Below, piece after piece: positions 22,964 through 36,156 of a stretch of 64,000 nt of DNA. Position numbers and translations under genes: made by a program. The number at the start of each line of letters is the position of its first letter. The first letter of the stretch is position 1. The notes beneath the pieces are model-generated. The model was not told the origin of the DNA. It saw only the letters and a program-made list of their open reading frames with translations, and did no database searches. The stretch is from Diphasiastrum complanatum (taxonomy: Eukaryota > Streptophyta > Lycopodiopsida > Lycopodiales > Lycopodiaceae), in NCBI GenBank assembly GCA_029204225.1, contig CM055106.1:47004633-47068632 (forward strand), written 5' to 3'.

Positions 22964-24690
22964 CTATGTCCTGAGGACCTCTTTGAACAAGAGATTCAGA
23001 ACCAAACCTCTATCTGGATTTCCGAATCCTAGAATTATTGTGTATTGGCATATTGGAAATCTTATCACCATGTGGAAAGACAAATAGATTTGAGGTTGTA
23101 GAAGGGGAGAAAAACTGTCAATTCCCTGTGGAGGTTGCTCTTGGTTGGACATTATAGCAGATGACGGATATCGGTTTCACTTTCTTTCGACAAGGACTCA
23201 TTTTATATTGTCTTTTTGCATTATGGAACTGGTGTAGTATGCGGTAATGTAGAAGTTTGCAAGAAACTTCTCGATTGAGCAGCAGGTTGAGCGGTTGGGT
23301 GCTATAGTGATCGTGTTGCATCGTGAGGATCCTATTGTGATTCATAACTGACGTGACGTGCAGATAGGATCTTAGTTGGTTGTTTTGGACAGTCTTTGAA
23401 ACTGTGTTTTTTGACACAGTCGGGACACTCAACATGGTACTTGGTCTTGACTGGGCAATCAACCATGAAATGGGTGGTTTCACCACAGATGAAACATCGG
23501 TTGTGCAATGGCCCTTGTATAACGACATAACCATCTTGTATGGCTAATGGTTCTGGACTTTCAGGTGGATATTCATGATAAGTCAAGGCATTTCCAGACT
23601 GTGATGGTTGTTTTTCATATTGTTGAACTGTATGTGCTTGGATAGGCCGGTATGAAGGACAAGCATCAACAGGATGCATAGCTCGGCAGTGTGGGCACCA
23701 TATTGGTTTTCATCTATAAGGTACCTGTGCAGGGTTTGGCTGACCAAGCATACTGCTTTGGATAGACTTCAGGGTAGCTTGAAACTCATTGGTGAGTTTC
23801 TCCATATGTAGTTGATGTTGCTTATTAAGCAACTCCAACTGGGATTTCCAAAGCTGATCTCGGGTGTCTTCGATCGGCTTTCACTCATGGGCAAGAGCAC
23901 GTGGTGCTCTCCTTTCTCTTGATTCATCAACATCTGATCTTTCATCTTCCTCCTTGATGGCATCAGACATAGCTAACTTTAGGCTCATATATTCATCATT
24001 GGATTTAAGCTCGTGTCTAATCCATCTTGGAAGGCCGACTAAGAACCAGATGATGAGCATCTGTTCTGAGGGCTGTTCTTGTACTTGACTTTTGAGGCGT
24101 CTGAAACGCTCGATATAGTCTTGTACACGTTCATCTTTTGCCATCTTGATGTTACTCAATTTGACAAAAGGACTCTCGATCAAGTGAAAGGGCTTAAAAC
24201 ACTTGATAAATGACTCTTTCAAAATTGACCAGTTTGTCTTATCTTCACGAACGAGGTTAAAAAACCAGTCACGTGCTTTAGCGATCATGGTCATTGAAAA
24301 CAGTTGGATCATAGCATTGGGAGATGTTTCGCCATACACATCACATGCATTCTCAAAGATTTGCAAAAATCTTTGAGGGTCCGAACTACCGTCAAACTTG
24401 GGTAGATCTAACTTGGATGTACGTCTCTCATGATGAGCACTGTGGGTAGTAGAAACTCCATTCAGGTGTGTTCTGGCATGGGATGTTTCAACACCATGAA
24501 CATGGGTTCTGGCTCATGAGGACTCGGCTCTATCAGGTTCTTGTCCCTCGAATGGATTTGTGGATGGCTCGTAGGGTTGGGACCGCATTTGGTAGAATCT
24601 ATGACGTCTGATTTGTTCAGATGTAGGGGATCTGATCTCGTAAGGATAATCTTTTGGGAATTCAGGATCTGTATGCTGGTCCATTGGGGT
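22964..24690 (-). mobile_element. Ty3/gypsy fossil, gag and start of protease linker
   Basis: Read on the minus strand, gag starts near 24680 (MDQHTDPEFPKDYPYEI). A Retrotrans_gag-type domain spans about 24366-23881 (FENACDVYGETSP; ARDWFFNLVREDKTNW), and zinc knuckles follow near 23690 (WCPHCRAMHPVDAC) and 23480-23390 (CFICGETTHFMVDC, CPDCVKKHSFKDC). The linker at 23152-22964 matches the linker of the fossil at 2102. RT and integrase are absent. It is broken, with several interruptions, and lies in opposite orientation inside the plus-strand gypsy region. Confidence 0.88.
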
Positions 24691-24974
24691 TGGGGTTTGA
24701 GTTTCTAGTGTTTGTGGTTTTTTTAGAGTTTTTGATGTTTTCTGATTTTTTAGGGTTTTTTTGTGTTTTTGTAAATTTTTGGGTTTTTTTTAGGAAGTCA
24801 AGGGGAAACTCAATATGAAAAGAGCTTTCTATTGGTATGGGTGTTGTTTTTTGAAATTTTTTTTGGTGTTCATGGATTTTTTTTTTTCCAGTCTCGAAGG
24901 TGTTGGGAAGATGGTGGTTCGGTTGAAATGGCAATCAGAGGTGTTGATCAAAAGTTATGTGCTCTGGTGTGGAT

Positions 24975-25480
24975 TTGGTCCGGTCGAGATGGGTGTTAAT
25001 TGCTCCGGTCAAGAATTAACCTGATTGCTTCGGTTGAGATATGATCAAATCCCTTCGGTCGAGATTTGATCGCTGTCTTCGGTCGAGATCTGACGCGGCG
25101 CTTTGGTTGAGATCTGATCGAGAGCTCCGGCTTCGGTTGAGATTTTAACGAGCGCTCCGGTTGAGATTTGAACGAGCACGCTGGCTCCGGTGGAGATTTT
25201 AATGAGTGCTCCGGCTTTGGTTGAGATTTAATTGAGGCCTTCGGTTGAGATTTGACTGATGCCTTCGGTTGAGATTTGATTGAGGCCTTCAATTGAGATT
25301 TAACTGAGGTCTCCGGTTGAGATTTAACTGAGGCCTTCGGTTGAGATTTCAGATGAGATTCAGAGGGGCTCCAGTTGAGATTTCAGAGGAGCTTTAGAGG
25401 GGCTCCGATTAAGATTTCAGAGGAGCTTCAGAGGGGCTATGGTTGAGAGTTTAGAGGAGCTTCAGAGGGGCTCCAGTTGC
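24975..25480 (-). repeat. Tandem array, about 25-bp unit (CTTCGGTTGAGATTTGA)
   Basis: About 18 imperfect units share a core CTTCGGTTGAGATTT, mostly 25-35 bases long. The array lies upstream (minus strand) of the gypsy gag that starts near 24680, so it probably belongs to that element's leader or LTR. The minus-strand frame 24996-25292 is open and reads as a basic repeat (SIKSQPKA type). The same unit forms arrays at 62280-62420 and 63020-63425. Confidence 0.85.
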
Positions 25481-26764
25481 AATGAATGGTCATGGTTTCA
25501 ATGGTTGCATGCAACGCATTGGACGTCAGGTTGTAAGCAGTGCTGGTTTAGATTTTCTTGGTTTGTCTTACAGTGTTGGAATGTGGAACTGGAGATTCAG
25601 CGTTCTTGGAGTTTGTTTAGTTTCATGTTGTGCTGAATCTTTGAAGAACATGTGGTAATCTGATTTGTGGATGAGTTTCGTTGGAAAATGGTTCAGATCA
25701 GAGCAAAGGAGCATCGAAAGAATGCTCAGGTCAGATAGGACACTGGTTTGAAAAGATTTTGCAAGAAAGACAAGCAAACAGAAAAAAACAGAGACAATGC
25801 CTATTGGTAAAACAACAATGGCAATGGGCGCCAAATGCTGCACGATTCTTCCCACTCTTAGATGCTCTGCCAAGCAGCCTATCCTCTGAGCTTGAGAAGA
25901 ACGTAAACTGGCCTTTCCTACAATTCTGTTCTGAACATGGGATCACGATGGCCAGTTTTGCAAGTATTCGTTGTAGTATATTCACACTGCCTGTCAGAGG
26001 ATGACTTCAAGGCTTCGAACACTTGTTGTTTATGAATGAGCAATTGCCAATGAAACAATTTACTCCGTTGCGAGACAAGCCATGGTGAAAAAAGTCAGAT
26101 TCACAATGCAACACAGTTGCTCAGTTTTCAAGATCCTAAGGCTGTAACTGAATTTAAGGGAGCTAATCTACTTGCAAAACCAGAAACTACTCTAAATATG
26201 ATTGAAAATCATAGTCAAGAAACAAGAAACCAAACTAAATAGCATTTTAGAAGTCCAAGAATCAAGAAACCAACCAGTCTTTTGATTCTTGGACATCCCA
26301 AGAACATCAAGAACTAGAATGTTAGAGGGTATGCAAGATTTATGCCACATTTCTAGCCTATTTAGTTTACTTGAATGCTGATTCCTACTTTAATTCACAA
26401 CAAGAAATGAAGACTAATCCACAACTAGGAAAACAAGAAAACTAATCCACTCTAAATCCACAACCATACAATATGAATGGAAGGGCATGATCATAGGGAC
26501 ATCACTCAAGAAAACCATCATGATCAAGGAGCTCAATGGATGCATCTAACTCATGGAGGCTCTTCTCATTTCAGCATGGAGTTGATACAATACACAAAAA
26601 GATCATCTTCACAAAGAGGGAGTCTCTTAAATAAGCAAGAGAGCTCCTTAGGTGACATCATAGTGGAATTTCCACATTTCACAAATTACAAGTGGAATAA
26701 TGCTCTCCACTAGAGGTCACCATCAAAAGGTGGCCCACACTACCTTCTTTAAGAGTGGTCTACT
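25480..26764. other. Unassigned stretch, possibly a captured fragment
   Basis: A 107-residue plus frame at 25681-26004 (including WFEKILQERQANRKKQRQC and LEKNVNWPFLQF) has a less repetitive composition than its surroundings, but I recognise no family. The rest (26005-26764) is AT-rich with no visible gene. It could be a captured host exon or chance. Confidence 0.3.
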
Positions 26765-27013
26765 TGCATTTATTACATTTGCCTAGAAATACTAGTTCCT
26801 ACATGGTCATTCCATCTTCCGGGATTCACCATGAGGCTTACACAGTTCTTGCTTGTCATTCCTAACTAGCATTTCTCGGCTCTCATACTCGGCTCTGAGT
26901 CTTCATTAGTCTCGTCTTCTCGAAGACCTGCTCGGTCTAAGGTGAGAAGTGCTCTTGAGTTGCTCTATCCGAGTATCTTGGGGATTCGTCAGAATCAGCC
27001 GACACCACCCCCG
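26765..27013 (+). repeat. Direct repeat, second copy
   Basis: Near-identical to 20744-20998. After it the gypsy post-protease sequence continues (27013 onward), while different DNA follows the first copy. Confidence 0.92.
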
Positions 27014-29964
27014 ATCGATCACGATCAATTACCTAATCTTCATACACCTATCATCAGTATCAATTTTATTGATATTCTTCCACACAATGATGAGTTACTA
27101 AATGTTGCATGGCTACCTACTAATGAATCAGAAGATTTATTCGTAGATGATGAGAATGTCTTACAAATTCAGAACTGCTCAAAAGATTTGGACATTTCTG
27201 ATATTCAGATCCTCAATTACATGGAGGCACTTCCACTTAGGGCCTATCCACAACATGCTTCCAAGGTGGAACCGGTTTCCAAGGTTACAGTTGAAAAGTC
27301 TGATACAAAATTCTACCGTGTCAAATGCCCAAACTATCCATGGGATCTCTGTGAGGAGGAGACCATCTTTCAAATTGATGACGAGATCCTCCATGATGTA
27401 CCACCTGTTTCTCATCCACACACCTCCCCACAGCCGAAGCCTCAACCACTGGCCATGCTATGAAAGAAAAGATGAAAAAACCACTTCAAATTCAGTCGCC
27501 TGGTGACTTCACAACTGTTAGGGAAGTTCCTGCGAGTGCTTATGTCCCTACGCCAACCCCCGAACGTTTCCAATCACCATCTCGACAGGTGAAAGGCAAG
27601 GCCCCCCTCGAATCTCCAGCCCATGATGTCCCTGCATACTTTAAGAACTATACGATTGAGAATGTCACAATCCAATTACCCCAAGCTCAACATGAGCCAA
27701 ATGTAATTCGCCCTACGAAGGCCCTGTGCAAACTATCACCCTTTCTCTGAGTGAGCCAAATGAAACCAACGAATATATAGTCCACATCGGATCTCATCTC
27801 AATCGCGAACACGCAGATGGCTTGAAAAGCTCTTGCAAAAATATAGAAGACATGATAGGCGTCTCACCCCAGGTAGTTGTGCATCGTATTCTGCTTAAAC
27901 CGGCTGCTAGTCGTCCATATAGATGCAATCCAATCTATAAGGCCAAGATCAAAGAAGAATTACAACGCCTCTTAGATGCGGGATTTATCTATGAAGTTCC
28001 CCCAATTGTCCTCGTTTCCAAGAAAAATGGAAAACTCTGAATCTGTGTCGACTTTAAGAAACTTAACGCCGTCACAGAACATGGTCATTTTCCATTACGT
28101 TTTGGAGAATCCATCTTAGAAAATCTAGCAGGAGATGAGACTTACCCCTTCTTAGATGGCCTTAACAGATACAATATGATCCAAATTGTTGAAGAAGATC
28201 AACATAAAACTGCTTTTGCCATAGAATGGAGAACCTTCTGTTGGAAAGTCATGTCTTTCGATCTCTGCAATGCCCTTAGCACCTTTCAACGTGTTATGCA
28301 AGTTGCCTTTTCTCAACAGATGGGCGATACCTTAGAGGTTTACTTGGACGATTTAGGTGCAGAAGAAACACACCATCTGTCTGTGCTCGAAATTTTTTTT
28401 ATCCAATGTCAACGCTTCGGCATCTCCCTTAATCCTAAAAAATGCCAGACCTGGGTAACACATGGTATTGTGTAAAAACATATTATTTTTCAAAATGGCA
28501 TTGCCACTGACCCCAAAAAGATCCTTATCGTTCAAAATTTACCTGAACCACATACGATATGTGAAGTTTACTCTTTTCTTGGCCACGCCAACTACTACCG
28601 GTGCTTTATTTTCGTTTTCGCTAATAAAGCACGCTTAATCTACAAAGTAGTTGTAGTTCCCAAATGGATGGATGAATAACACGTCGTATTTAATCAACTC
28701 AAATAAGCCCTTACCAATGCACCTATCCTCTGGGCTCCTGATTATTCTAAAGAATTCCATGTGCATACCGATGCATCCAAGTATGCCATTGGAACAGTGC
28801 TCACCCAACTAGGAGAATTCAAAAAGGACTACCCAATCCGTTTTCTCAGTAGACAATTGATACCTGTTGAAGTCAATTATACCACTACCAAACGTGAAGC
28901 CTGGGCAATGGTATATGTGGTTTAGAAGTTTTGCCATTATCTTCTGGAAAAAGTTTTTGCATTCTTCACTGATCATCAAGCACTGTTATATCTCATCAAC
29001 AAGATTTGCACCACAGGCGGTATTACTAGATGGATCCTATTATTGCAAGAATTTGAGTTTAGGATCATGGTTCGTAAGGGAGTTCAACATTTTCTAGCAG
29101 ATCATCTGTCCCGAATCCCTAACTTTTCCACCCCTGATCAAGGCATCAATGATGATTTACTAGATGCCATCCTTTACCATGTTGACTCTACATACGTATG
29201 GGCTAAGGAAATTACAGAGTATTTGACTTCAGGGCAGATGGATCCTTCCTTATCTAAACCTAAACAACGTGCGTTGGTCCTCAAAACCAAACCTTATACG
29301 TTAATTGCAGGCCAACTATACAAGCAAGGGCTAGATGCAATCATTCGATGTTGTCTTACTGAAGGTGAAATACCCTCTGTAATTTCTCTCACTCATGAAG
29401 GTATTGGTGCAGGCCATTTCCCTTCTGAAATGACTGCTAAGAAAATCCTTTTGGCCGGTTTTTGGTGGCCAACACTCTTCAAGGATACACACAATTACAC
29501 AAAGGCCTGTGATGTCTGCCAATGCACAAAATGCTTTCAAAAGATCGACTACATGCCTTTACACCCTGTAACCACTGATCAAGCTTTTCAAAAATGGGGG
29601 ATTGATTATGTCGGACCCATTAGTCCCACTGCTCGGCACACACAATCTCGTTATATCATAGTAGCTATGGACTATTGTACCAAGTGGGCTGAAACAAGAG
29701 CTGTTCTCAATGTTGACGCTCGTTCTATAGCAAAATTTCTCTATGAACATGTAATCGTTCGTTTTGGATGTCTTCAAGAATTTATCAGTGATAGAGATAC
29801 ACATTTTCTTCTTTCCAAATTTTTTGTGGTACATCAAAAAAGTTCCCCATACTATCCAAGATGCAATGGCCAGGCAGAATCCACCAATAAAATCCTATGT
29901 GGAATTCTCACCAAAAGTGTCGAATCCTGCCGATCTAATTGGGAACTCAAACTTCATGCTGCCT

Positions 29965-30520
29965 CCGACACTTTTCTATTTGAAGTGCATCCGACATTTT
30001 TTCGCATTTTCAACTTGGAAAATGTGTCGCATTTTTCGCAAAAATTTTGTAGCACTTTTGTTGCATAATTGGCACAGTTTTTTTTTGTGTCGCATTTTTT
30101 ACAAATTTTTCATGGTAGTTTTCGCCGCAAAATTTGTCGTATTTTTCGCAAAAATTTGCAGCATTTTTTGTCACAAATTTTTGGTAGCACTTGCTGTTGC
30201 AAAAAAAAATTTTTTTTTTAGCACTTTGTCGCTTTTTTCGCAAATTTTTTTGTCTCAAAATTCTGTCGCAGTTTTTGTCACAAAATTTTTGCCGCTTTTT
30301 TTTGCAAATTTTTTGAAAAATTTTGTCACAATTTTTGTCGCAAAAAAATTTGTCATTTTTTTTGCAAAAATTTTTGTCGCAAAAATTTTGTCGTAGTTTT
30401 TATCGCAAATTTTTTGTTTTTTCAATTATCGCAAACAAAATTTTGTCGTTTCTTTTTCGCAAATTTTTTATCGCAATTTTTTTGTAGCATTTTTTGTTTC
30501 TTGAATTAGTTTTTCAAGTT
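29965..30520 (+). repeat. T-rich low-complexity stretch with TTTTTGTCGCAAA phrases
   Basis: About 550 bases are built from shuffled TTTTTTGTCGCAAAATTTT words. The stretch follows a gypsy integrase and precedes the next gag start (30603), so it probably represents a decayed leader or terminal region. Reading frames across it are compositional. Confidence 0.75.
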
Positions 30521-30602
30521 TTTCAAATTTTTGAATTTTTCGACATTTCAAAAAGAAGGGAGAAGAGTTGATTCAAGTATGAGTTGAATCCCATCAGTTC
30601 TC

Positions 30603-33600
30603 ATGGCCAATTTACCAGAAGAACTTATGGATGAGTTTACACCAACTAATCTTCCAAATGATGAGAACAAGCCCTATCGTCTTAGATCTCAGGTAAACCA
30701 AGATCCTGGACCATCCAGATGGACACCTAATCTTGACGATCACACTGTTCACCAAGCTCACCATGCCGCAAAATCTAACAAACGAACAACCCGACTAGTA
30801 TTACCAAAGTTCGACGGTAATGTGGACCCTCATAGATTTTTACAAGTCTTGGAGAATGCATGTGAAGTATATGGAGAATATATTGACAATGCAAAGTCCA
30901 ACTTTTTTCAATGACCATGGTAGATAAAGCACGAGAGTGGTTTTTAAACCTCGATCGTGATGATCGATGAGATTGGTCAGAATTGAAAGAGTCTTTCATT
31001 AAACGCTTCAAACCTTTTAGGCTCACAGAAAGCCCCTTCGTATGCCTTAGTAATATAAAAATCAAAAAAGATGAAGGCGCACGTGACTACATCGAGCGCT
31101 TCAAGCGCCTCAGAAGTCAAGTCCATGAACAACTAACTGACAAAATATTGATCATATGGTTTATAGTTGGTCTTCCCAAACGCATCTGGGAAGAGCTTAA
31201 ACCTAGCAAAGAGTATTTTACTCTAAAATCTGCTATGTTTGATGCCATTTGTGAAGAAGATGAAGGGAGAAAAGCTCACCGTGTTTACCATGATAATTGT
31301 CCAAGTGAGCCTCGAGATTCAGACCAAGTCTGCAAGTCTCAGTTCGAGTTGATGAATCAACAATATCAACAATAGATGGAAAAAATCAATAAAGATTTTC
31401 AGCAAGCCTTAAAATCTATTCAGAGTCAGCCATATGGTAATGCTATTCATAGGCGAGAAGATACCTGGTGCCCACAATGTCATGGACCACATACAGGTAA
31501 TGAGTGTCCATCACACCGCCCTTACGAAACGCATCATTGTATACTCTGTGATACGACCACTCATACCACATCAAGCTGTAGATACAACCCACGCAACATG
31601 CAATATTCTCGCCCACAGCCATATACACCACGAGGACAACCACAAGCGCCATATAACCCCTGTTATATGAGTCTAGTCCAAGAATAATAATCTCTATTCC
31701 TCGTGGCAGTTGCCCCTACATAGGTAACTGGGTGGATGGTGGAGTAGAAATCCTATCTTTAGCTCTATCAAACTCATCTTGGAACTCATGGTATTGTCGT
31801 TGGGCTTCTACAGGGTCAGGGTAAGATTGTGGAATCATGAAAGTATTAGCAAGAGGGTGAGGTTGTGCAGGGTCCTTAGACTGATCTAAGGCCTTATGTT
31901 GTGTGCGTGTGATTGCATGCAACGGCTTCTTCAGATACCCTATGTGCTGGAACTGTCTTCTTGGTTTGCTTAGGGCAATCTTTATAGCAATGCCTTCTAA
32001 TACAATCAGCACACTCAACTACAAAGTCATAATGAAGTCTACATTCACTTTGAAAGTGAGTGGTTTCTCCGCATACAAAACATCACTTCTGAAGTGATGA
32101 AGGGAGGATGGCATAACCATTTTGGTCAACTTGAATAGATTGTTCCTCAGGATAATATTGCTCATTGGAATAGGAGGCAGAGGCCTCATCTACGTATGAG
32201 TTAGGATTGCAGTCATCATAAGTAGACTCATAAGCTGGGGTGTTCTACGTTACATTGGCCTGTACGTAAGGTTGGTTTTGTTGGTTTGGCCTATTGAGTG
32301 GAGCAGACTCTCGTGGTACACGGCTATCAAGTTTTCCAAACCCCTGCGGGATGCTATATGCAAAGCTCCCAGCAGCATGATGTACCCGATGAGATGAGAC
32401 ATCCGAAAAATGCTGAAGTGGTTCATAATGTTGACATGAGCTTACTTCATATAGGTGTTGCTAAAGGTAACAACGTCACTTTACCCATGCATTACAAATC
32501 TTACCCATCCGTGTAGGCCATTCTCGACAGTGGATTTGGCGTGAATATTATCGCCCTATCCTTAGCAAAGGCATGGGGAATATCCACATTGGAAAAGCCT
32601 CAATACAAGTTACGTATGGCTGACCAATGAATGACGACACCCGCCGGTCACATAAGCAATTTACCGATCAAAATTGTCGGTTTAATTTTCACTATAGAGT
32701 GTGTAGTCCTAGATTTTCCTGATGAATCGCACACCTATCAATTCCTTCTTGGAACACCTTGGTTAGAAATGGCTGGAGTGATTCAAGATTGAAGAAAAAA
32801 AACAAAATAGCTTTTGGCAACAGAGACAGGAGAATCTCTTTGGATGCCACAAGAAAGATAAAACCTGCACGCATTGAAGACGATTGGTCTTCAACTACCT
32901 ATGAGTATCGATTCAACCATAAAGGGTCATTATGTGCAGAGTACTGATATCATTAACTGGAGTCATGCTTTAGCAACTATCGATTGTGTCAATGCCGCTC
33001 TTTGTGAATGCGAGGTTCAAGAAGATGCACCAATCGAAATCACTATACACTCCACCGATATCAACACTCTCATTCTGCTTTTATACATGATAGATGCACT
33101 CCCTATTGAGTGGGTACCTGAGGATATTTTCTTATTGAAATATCCACCAGTGAGGATGGCATTCTTACTGTGGGAGAACATGAGTTATCTGACGCTCAGC
33201 TTATTCATTTGTTGGATCCCGAGCATTTAGGAAAGCGTCGTATACCGAAAGAGATTAAGCTTCCATCACCATTGGCTTGTGTGCAACATCCACAACCAGT
33301 AAACACTCGTGTATACCGACCCAAACTAAAGTCTATCAGTAGGACGACGTACACAATGATGAAGTTTTGAACACCATTGACGAAGATTTAGTCCGAGAAA
33401 AACCACCAAAACATCCATGCATGCCTACCACTACAAATCCACAAATATCCCGCATGCTAAAAAACAAATCAAGGGTTGATGTATGATTGACTGATAAGAA
33501 ATTCCAAATGCGTGAAAAGGTGAAACAACCAATTAAACCTTTGATACAAAATCAAAGAAATCCTAGTTAGGCTTCGTCATTTACAAGCTCACCTGTAGAG

Positions 33601-35620
33601 GACATTCCTAAGATTCCACCTGAGGTAGTTGATGACCCACTTTATGATGTTCCCCAACAATTTAAGGATTACACGACTGGTGATGTCGTCATTAGTGTGG
33701 TAAAGCCAAAACGAGAATCTCAACCACCATCAACTTCTTTTGAGGGACCTTCAAAGACAATACCTCTTTGAAGGATGATAATGAAGCATAGACTGTATCG
33801 TACACGTAGGAGCCCACCTAGAGTCCAACCCAATTATGGGATTTGGAAAAGTTATTGTGCAAATACAGAGATGTGTTTGTATGGAATTATAAAAAAATTA
33901 AGGGGGTCCCGCCTGGCATTACTGTCCATACAATCCCAATATTGGATGGTGCCATACCTATGAGAGCAAAACCTTATTGCACCAATCCCACATATCGAGA
34001 GAAGATACGAGAAGATATTCAAAAGCTTCTCGATGCTGGTTTCATTTATGAAATCGAGCACACCAGTTGGGTATCACCAATTGTGGTGGTACCAAAGAAG
34101 AATGGTAAACTTCATATCTGCGTGGATTTGAAGAAGCTTAATGATCAAACAAAGAAGGATCACTTTTCCTTACCTCTGACCAAACAAATTCTCAAAGATA
34201 TGGCAGGAGGAAAAGCTTTTAGTTTCCTGGACGGTTTTAGTGGCTATTTCTTAGTCCAAATTGCTCCTGAAGATTGATTTAAAATGGCCTTTGTTATAGA
34301 GTTTGGCACATTCGCCTATCATGTTATGCCATTCGGTCTGTGCAATGCCCCAATGTCCACAATCCAAAGGGTGATGCAATTAGCTTTCAAAGATTTGTTA
34401 CACAAGAATCTAGAGATTTATCTCGATGATCTTGGTGTACATTCTTCTGAGGATAAACATCTTGATGTCCTTGAACAAGTATTCATTCGCTGTCGACAGT
34501 TCGGAATCTCATTAAATCCCGAAAAGTGCCAGGGTGATTTTAGAAATGTCCTTACCAGGAACAGTGAAAGAAATTTATGTCTTTCTGGGACACACAGGTT
34601 ACTATCGAATTTTTCTAATACACTACGCTGATAAAGCGCGGCTAGCATATCAAATCGTTACTGACCCAAGATGGACAGAAGACATGATTAAAGCCTTCGA
34701 AGACCTCAAACAAGCTTTAGTCACTGCACCCATTCTTCACATGCCCGATTATAATAAGGAGTTCCATGTGCATACAGACTAGTAAGTATGCTACTGGTGT
34801 TGTTTTAACGCAAGCAACCCGGAGAATTCGGAAAGGATTTCCCAATCCATTTCCTAAGCCGTCAACTTATTCCAACTTAGGTTAACTATTCTACAGCAGA
34901 TCGAGAAGCACTAGCAATGGTCTATGTTGTTTAACAATTTCGACATTATTTGCTAGACCAGCTTTTTGTTTTCTATATCGACCATCATGCTCTTCTTTAC
35001 CTATTGAATAAACCTTGCAAAACTGGACAAATTGCATGATGGTTGTTGATTCTTTTAAAATTCAACATTCAAGTTGTTATTCCGAAGGGATCACAACATT
35101 TTTTGGCTAATCATCTTTCATGATTACCTAATGCTGAAGCATCTGATGAGCCAAGATGCATGTCTATTTTATATAGATGCGACTCCGTTATGGGCAGATG
35201 ATATCTAGCCATTGGAGAAATAGATTCTCAATTGACGAAACCGCAAAAAATAAAGCTTATTATGAAATCTTTACCATATCATCTTATTGCGGGACAATTA
35301 TATAAGTTAGGTGTTGACGGTAGTACACGACGTTGTGCACATGAGTCTGAAGTCCGACAGATTGTTGCCTTGACACACGAGGGTATTGGGGGTGGACATT
35401 TATTCTATGATGCTACTGCTAGGGTAATTCTTCTGGCTGGATTTTGGTGGCCAACCCTTTTCAAAGACACACTTATATAAAAGTTTGCGACGTTTGTCAA
35501 TGCGCAAAGAATACCAAGAAAGCCGACCACAATCTCCTTACTCCAATACTTGAAAGCGGAGCATTTCACAAATGGGATATCGATTTTGTTGGACCTATTA
35601 GTCCAGCAGCATGTGAGAAG
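30603..35620 (+). mobile_element. Ty3/gypsy fossil with gag, protease, RT, RNase H and part of integrase
   Basis: Parts: gag from 30603 (LPKFDGNVDPHRFLQVLENA; gag domain to about 31270), a zinc-knuckle region at about 31460-31590 (WCPQCHGPHTGNEC), protease (about 32440-32900, GVAKGNNVTLPMHYKSY), RT (about 33840-34530, with FSFLDGFSGY, MPFGLCNAP and YLDDLGVHSS), RNase H (about 34560-35130) and integrase (35240-35620, with WWPTLFKDT and KWDIDFVGPISPA). A piece of gag/linker at about 31.7-32.3 kb, carrying further zinc knuckles (CFVCGETTHFQSEC), reads on the opposite strand. No LTRs are seen. It is broken many times and old. Confidence 0.85.
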
Positions 35621-35680
35621 TTTCTATAGAGGAAAACCACATTCAAAATAGGGAATAGACCTGCTAAAATAGTGTACAAG
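35616..35680 (+). repeat. Short repeat shared with 17213-17275
   Basis: Beginning AAGTTTCTATAGAGG and passing through CCACATTCAAAATAGGGAAT, about 62 bases match the DNA just before the gypsy LTR at 17276. The match ends at GTACAAG, exactly where the LTR begins in the other copy. Confidence 0.8.
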
Positions 35681-35689
35681 CATGGGAGA

Positions 35690-36069
35690 ACATGATTCTC
35701 TCTCTCTCTCTAGATCTTATCTCATTTCATGCTTATACATGAGTTCTCTTGGGTTCATCTCTCCATTGGTGCACTATAGTGATGATATCTTGCAATTTTG
35801 TGTGTAGAATGCAATTTTATTTTATGTATTGGATCCACACATGTGAAATACAATACCTTACTAAAACTGTACAGACAACAACTTCATTATTTCATATATT
35901 TGATGTTTTATCAAAATCTTGTTGAGTTTGCATCTCTTTCATCAAGTAGATGTTGATTTTCTACATTGCCAACGGTGCTAATTGTGTTGTCTTCCATAAC
36001 CAAAGATCAAGAGATGATTTTGGATCTTAGTGATTCACAAAATCTTCACAGATAGCCATATTTTTGTTT

Positions 36070-36156
<87 letters not shown>

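Larger units (their letters stand above)
17276..29900 (+). mobile_element. Ty3/gypsy fossil, heavily interrupted (LTR, gag, protease, RT, RNase H, integrase)
   Basis: Plus-strand parts occur in element order: LTR and primer site (17276-18078), gag zinc knuckles at about 18450-18545 (CFICAGKHPSIRC, CENCGIEHHVKDC), protease (20290-20850, with SYELLLGRSWLTNARVVHDW), a post-protease region (27013-27460), RT (about 27850-28640, with FQRVMQVAF and YLDDLGAEE), RNase H (about 28640-29090, with TDHQALLYLINK) and integrase (about 29100-29900, with an HHCC-like zinc region and WGIDYVGPISP). Unrelated sequence splits it at about 19090-20240 and 20999-26764. It may be one element or two relatives; it is broken many times and old. 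No 3' LTR was found after 29900. Confidence 0.75.
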
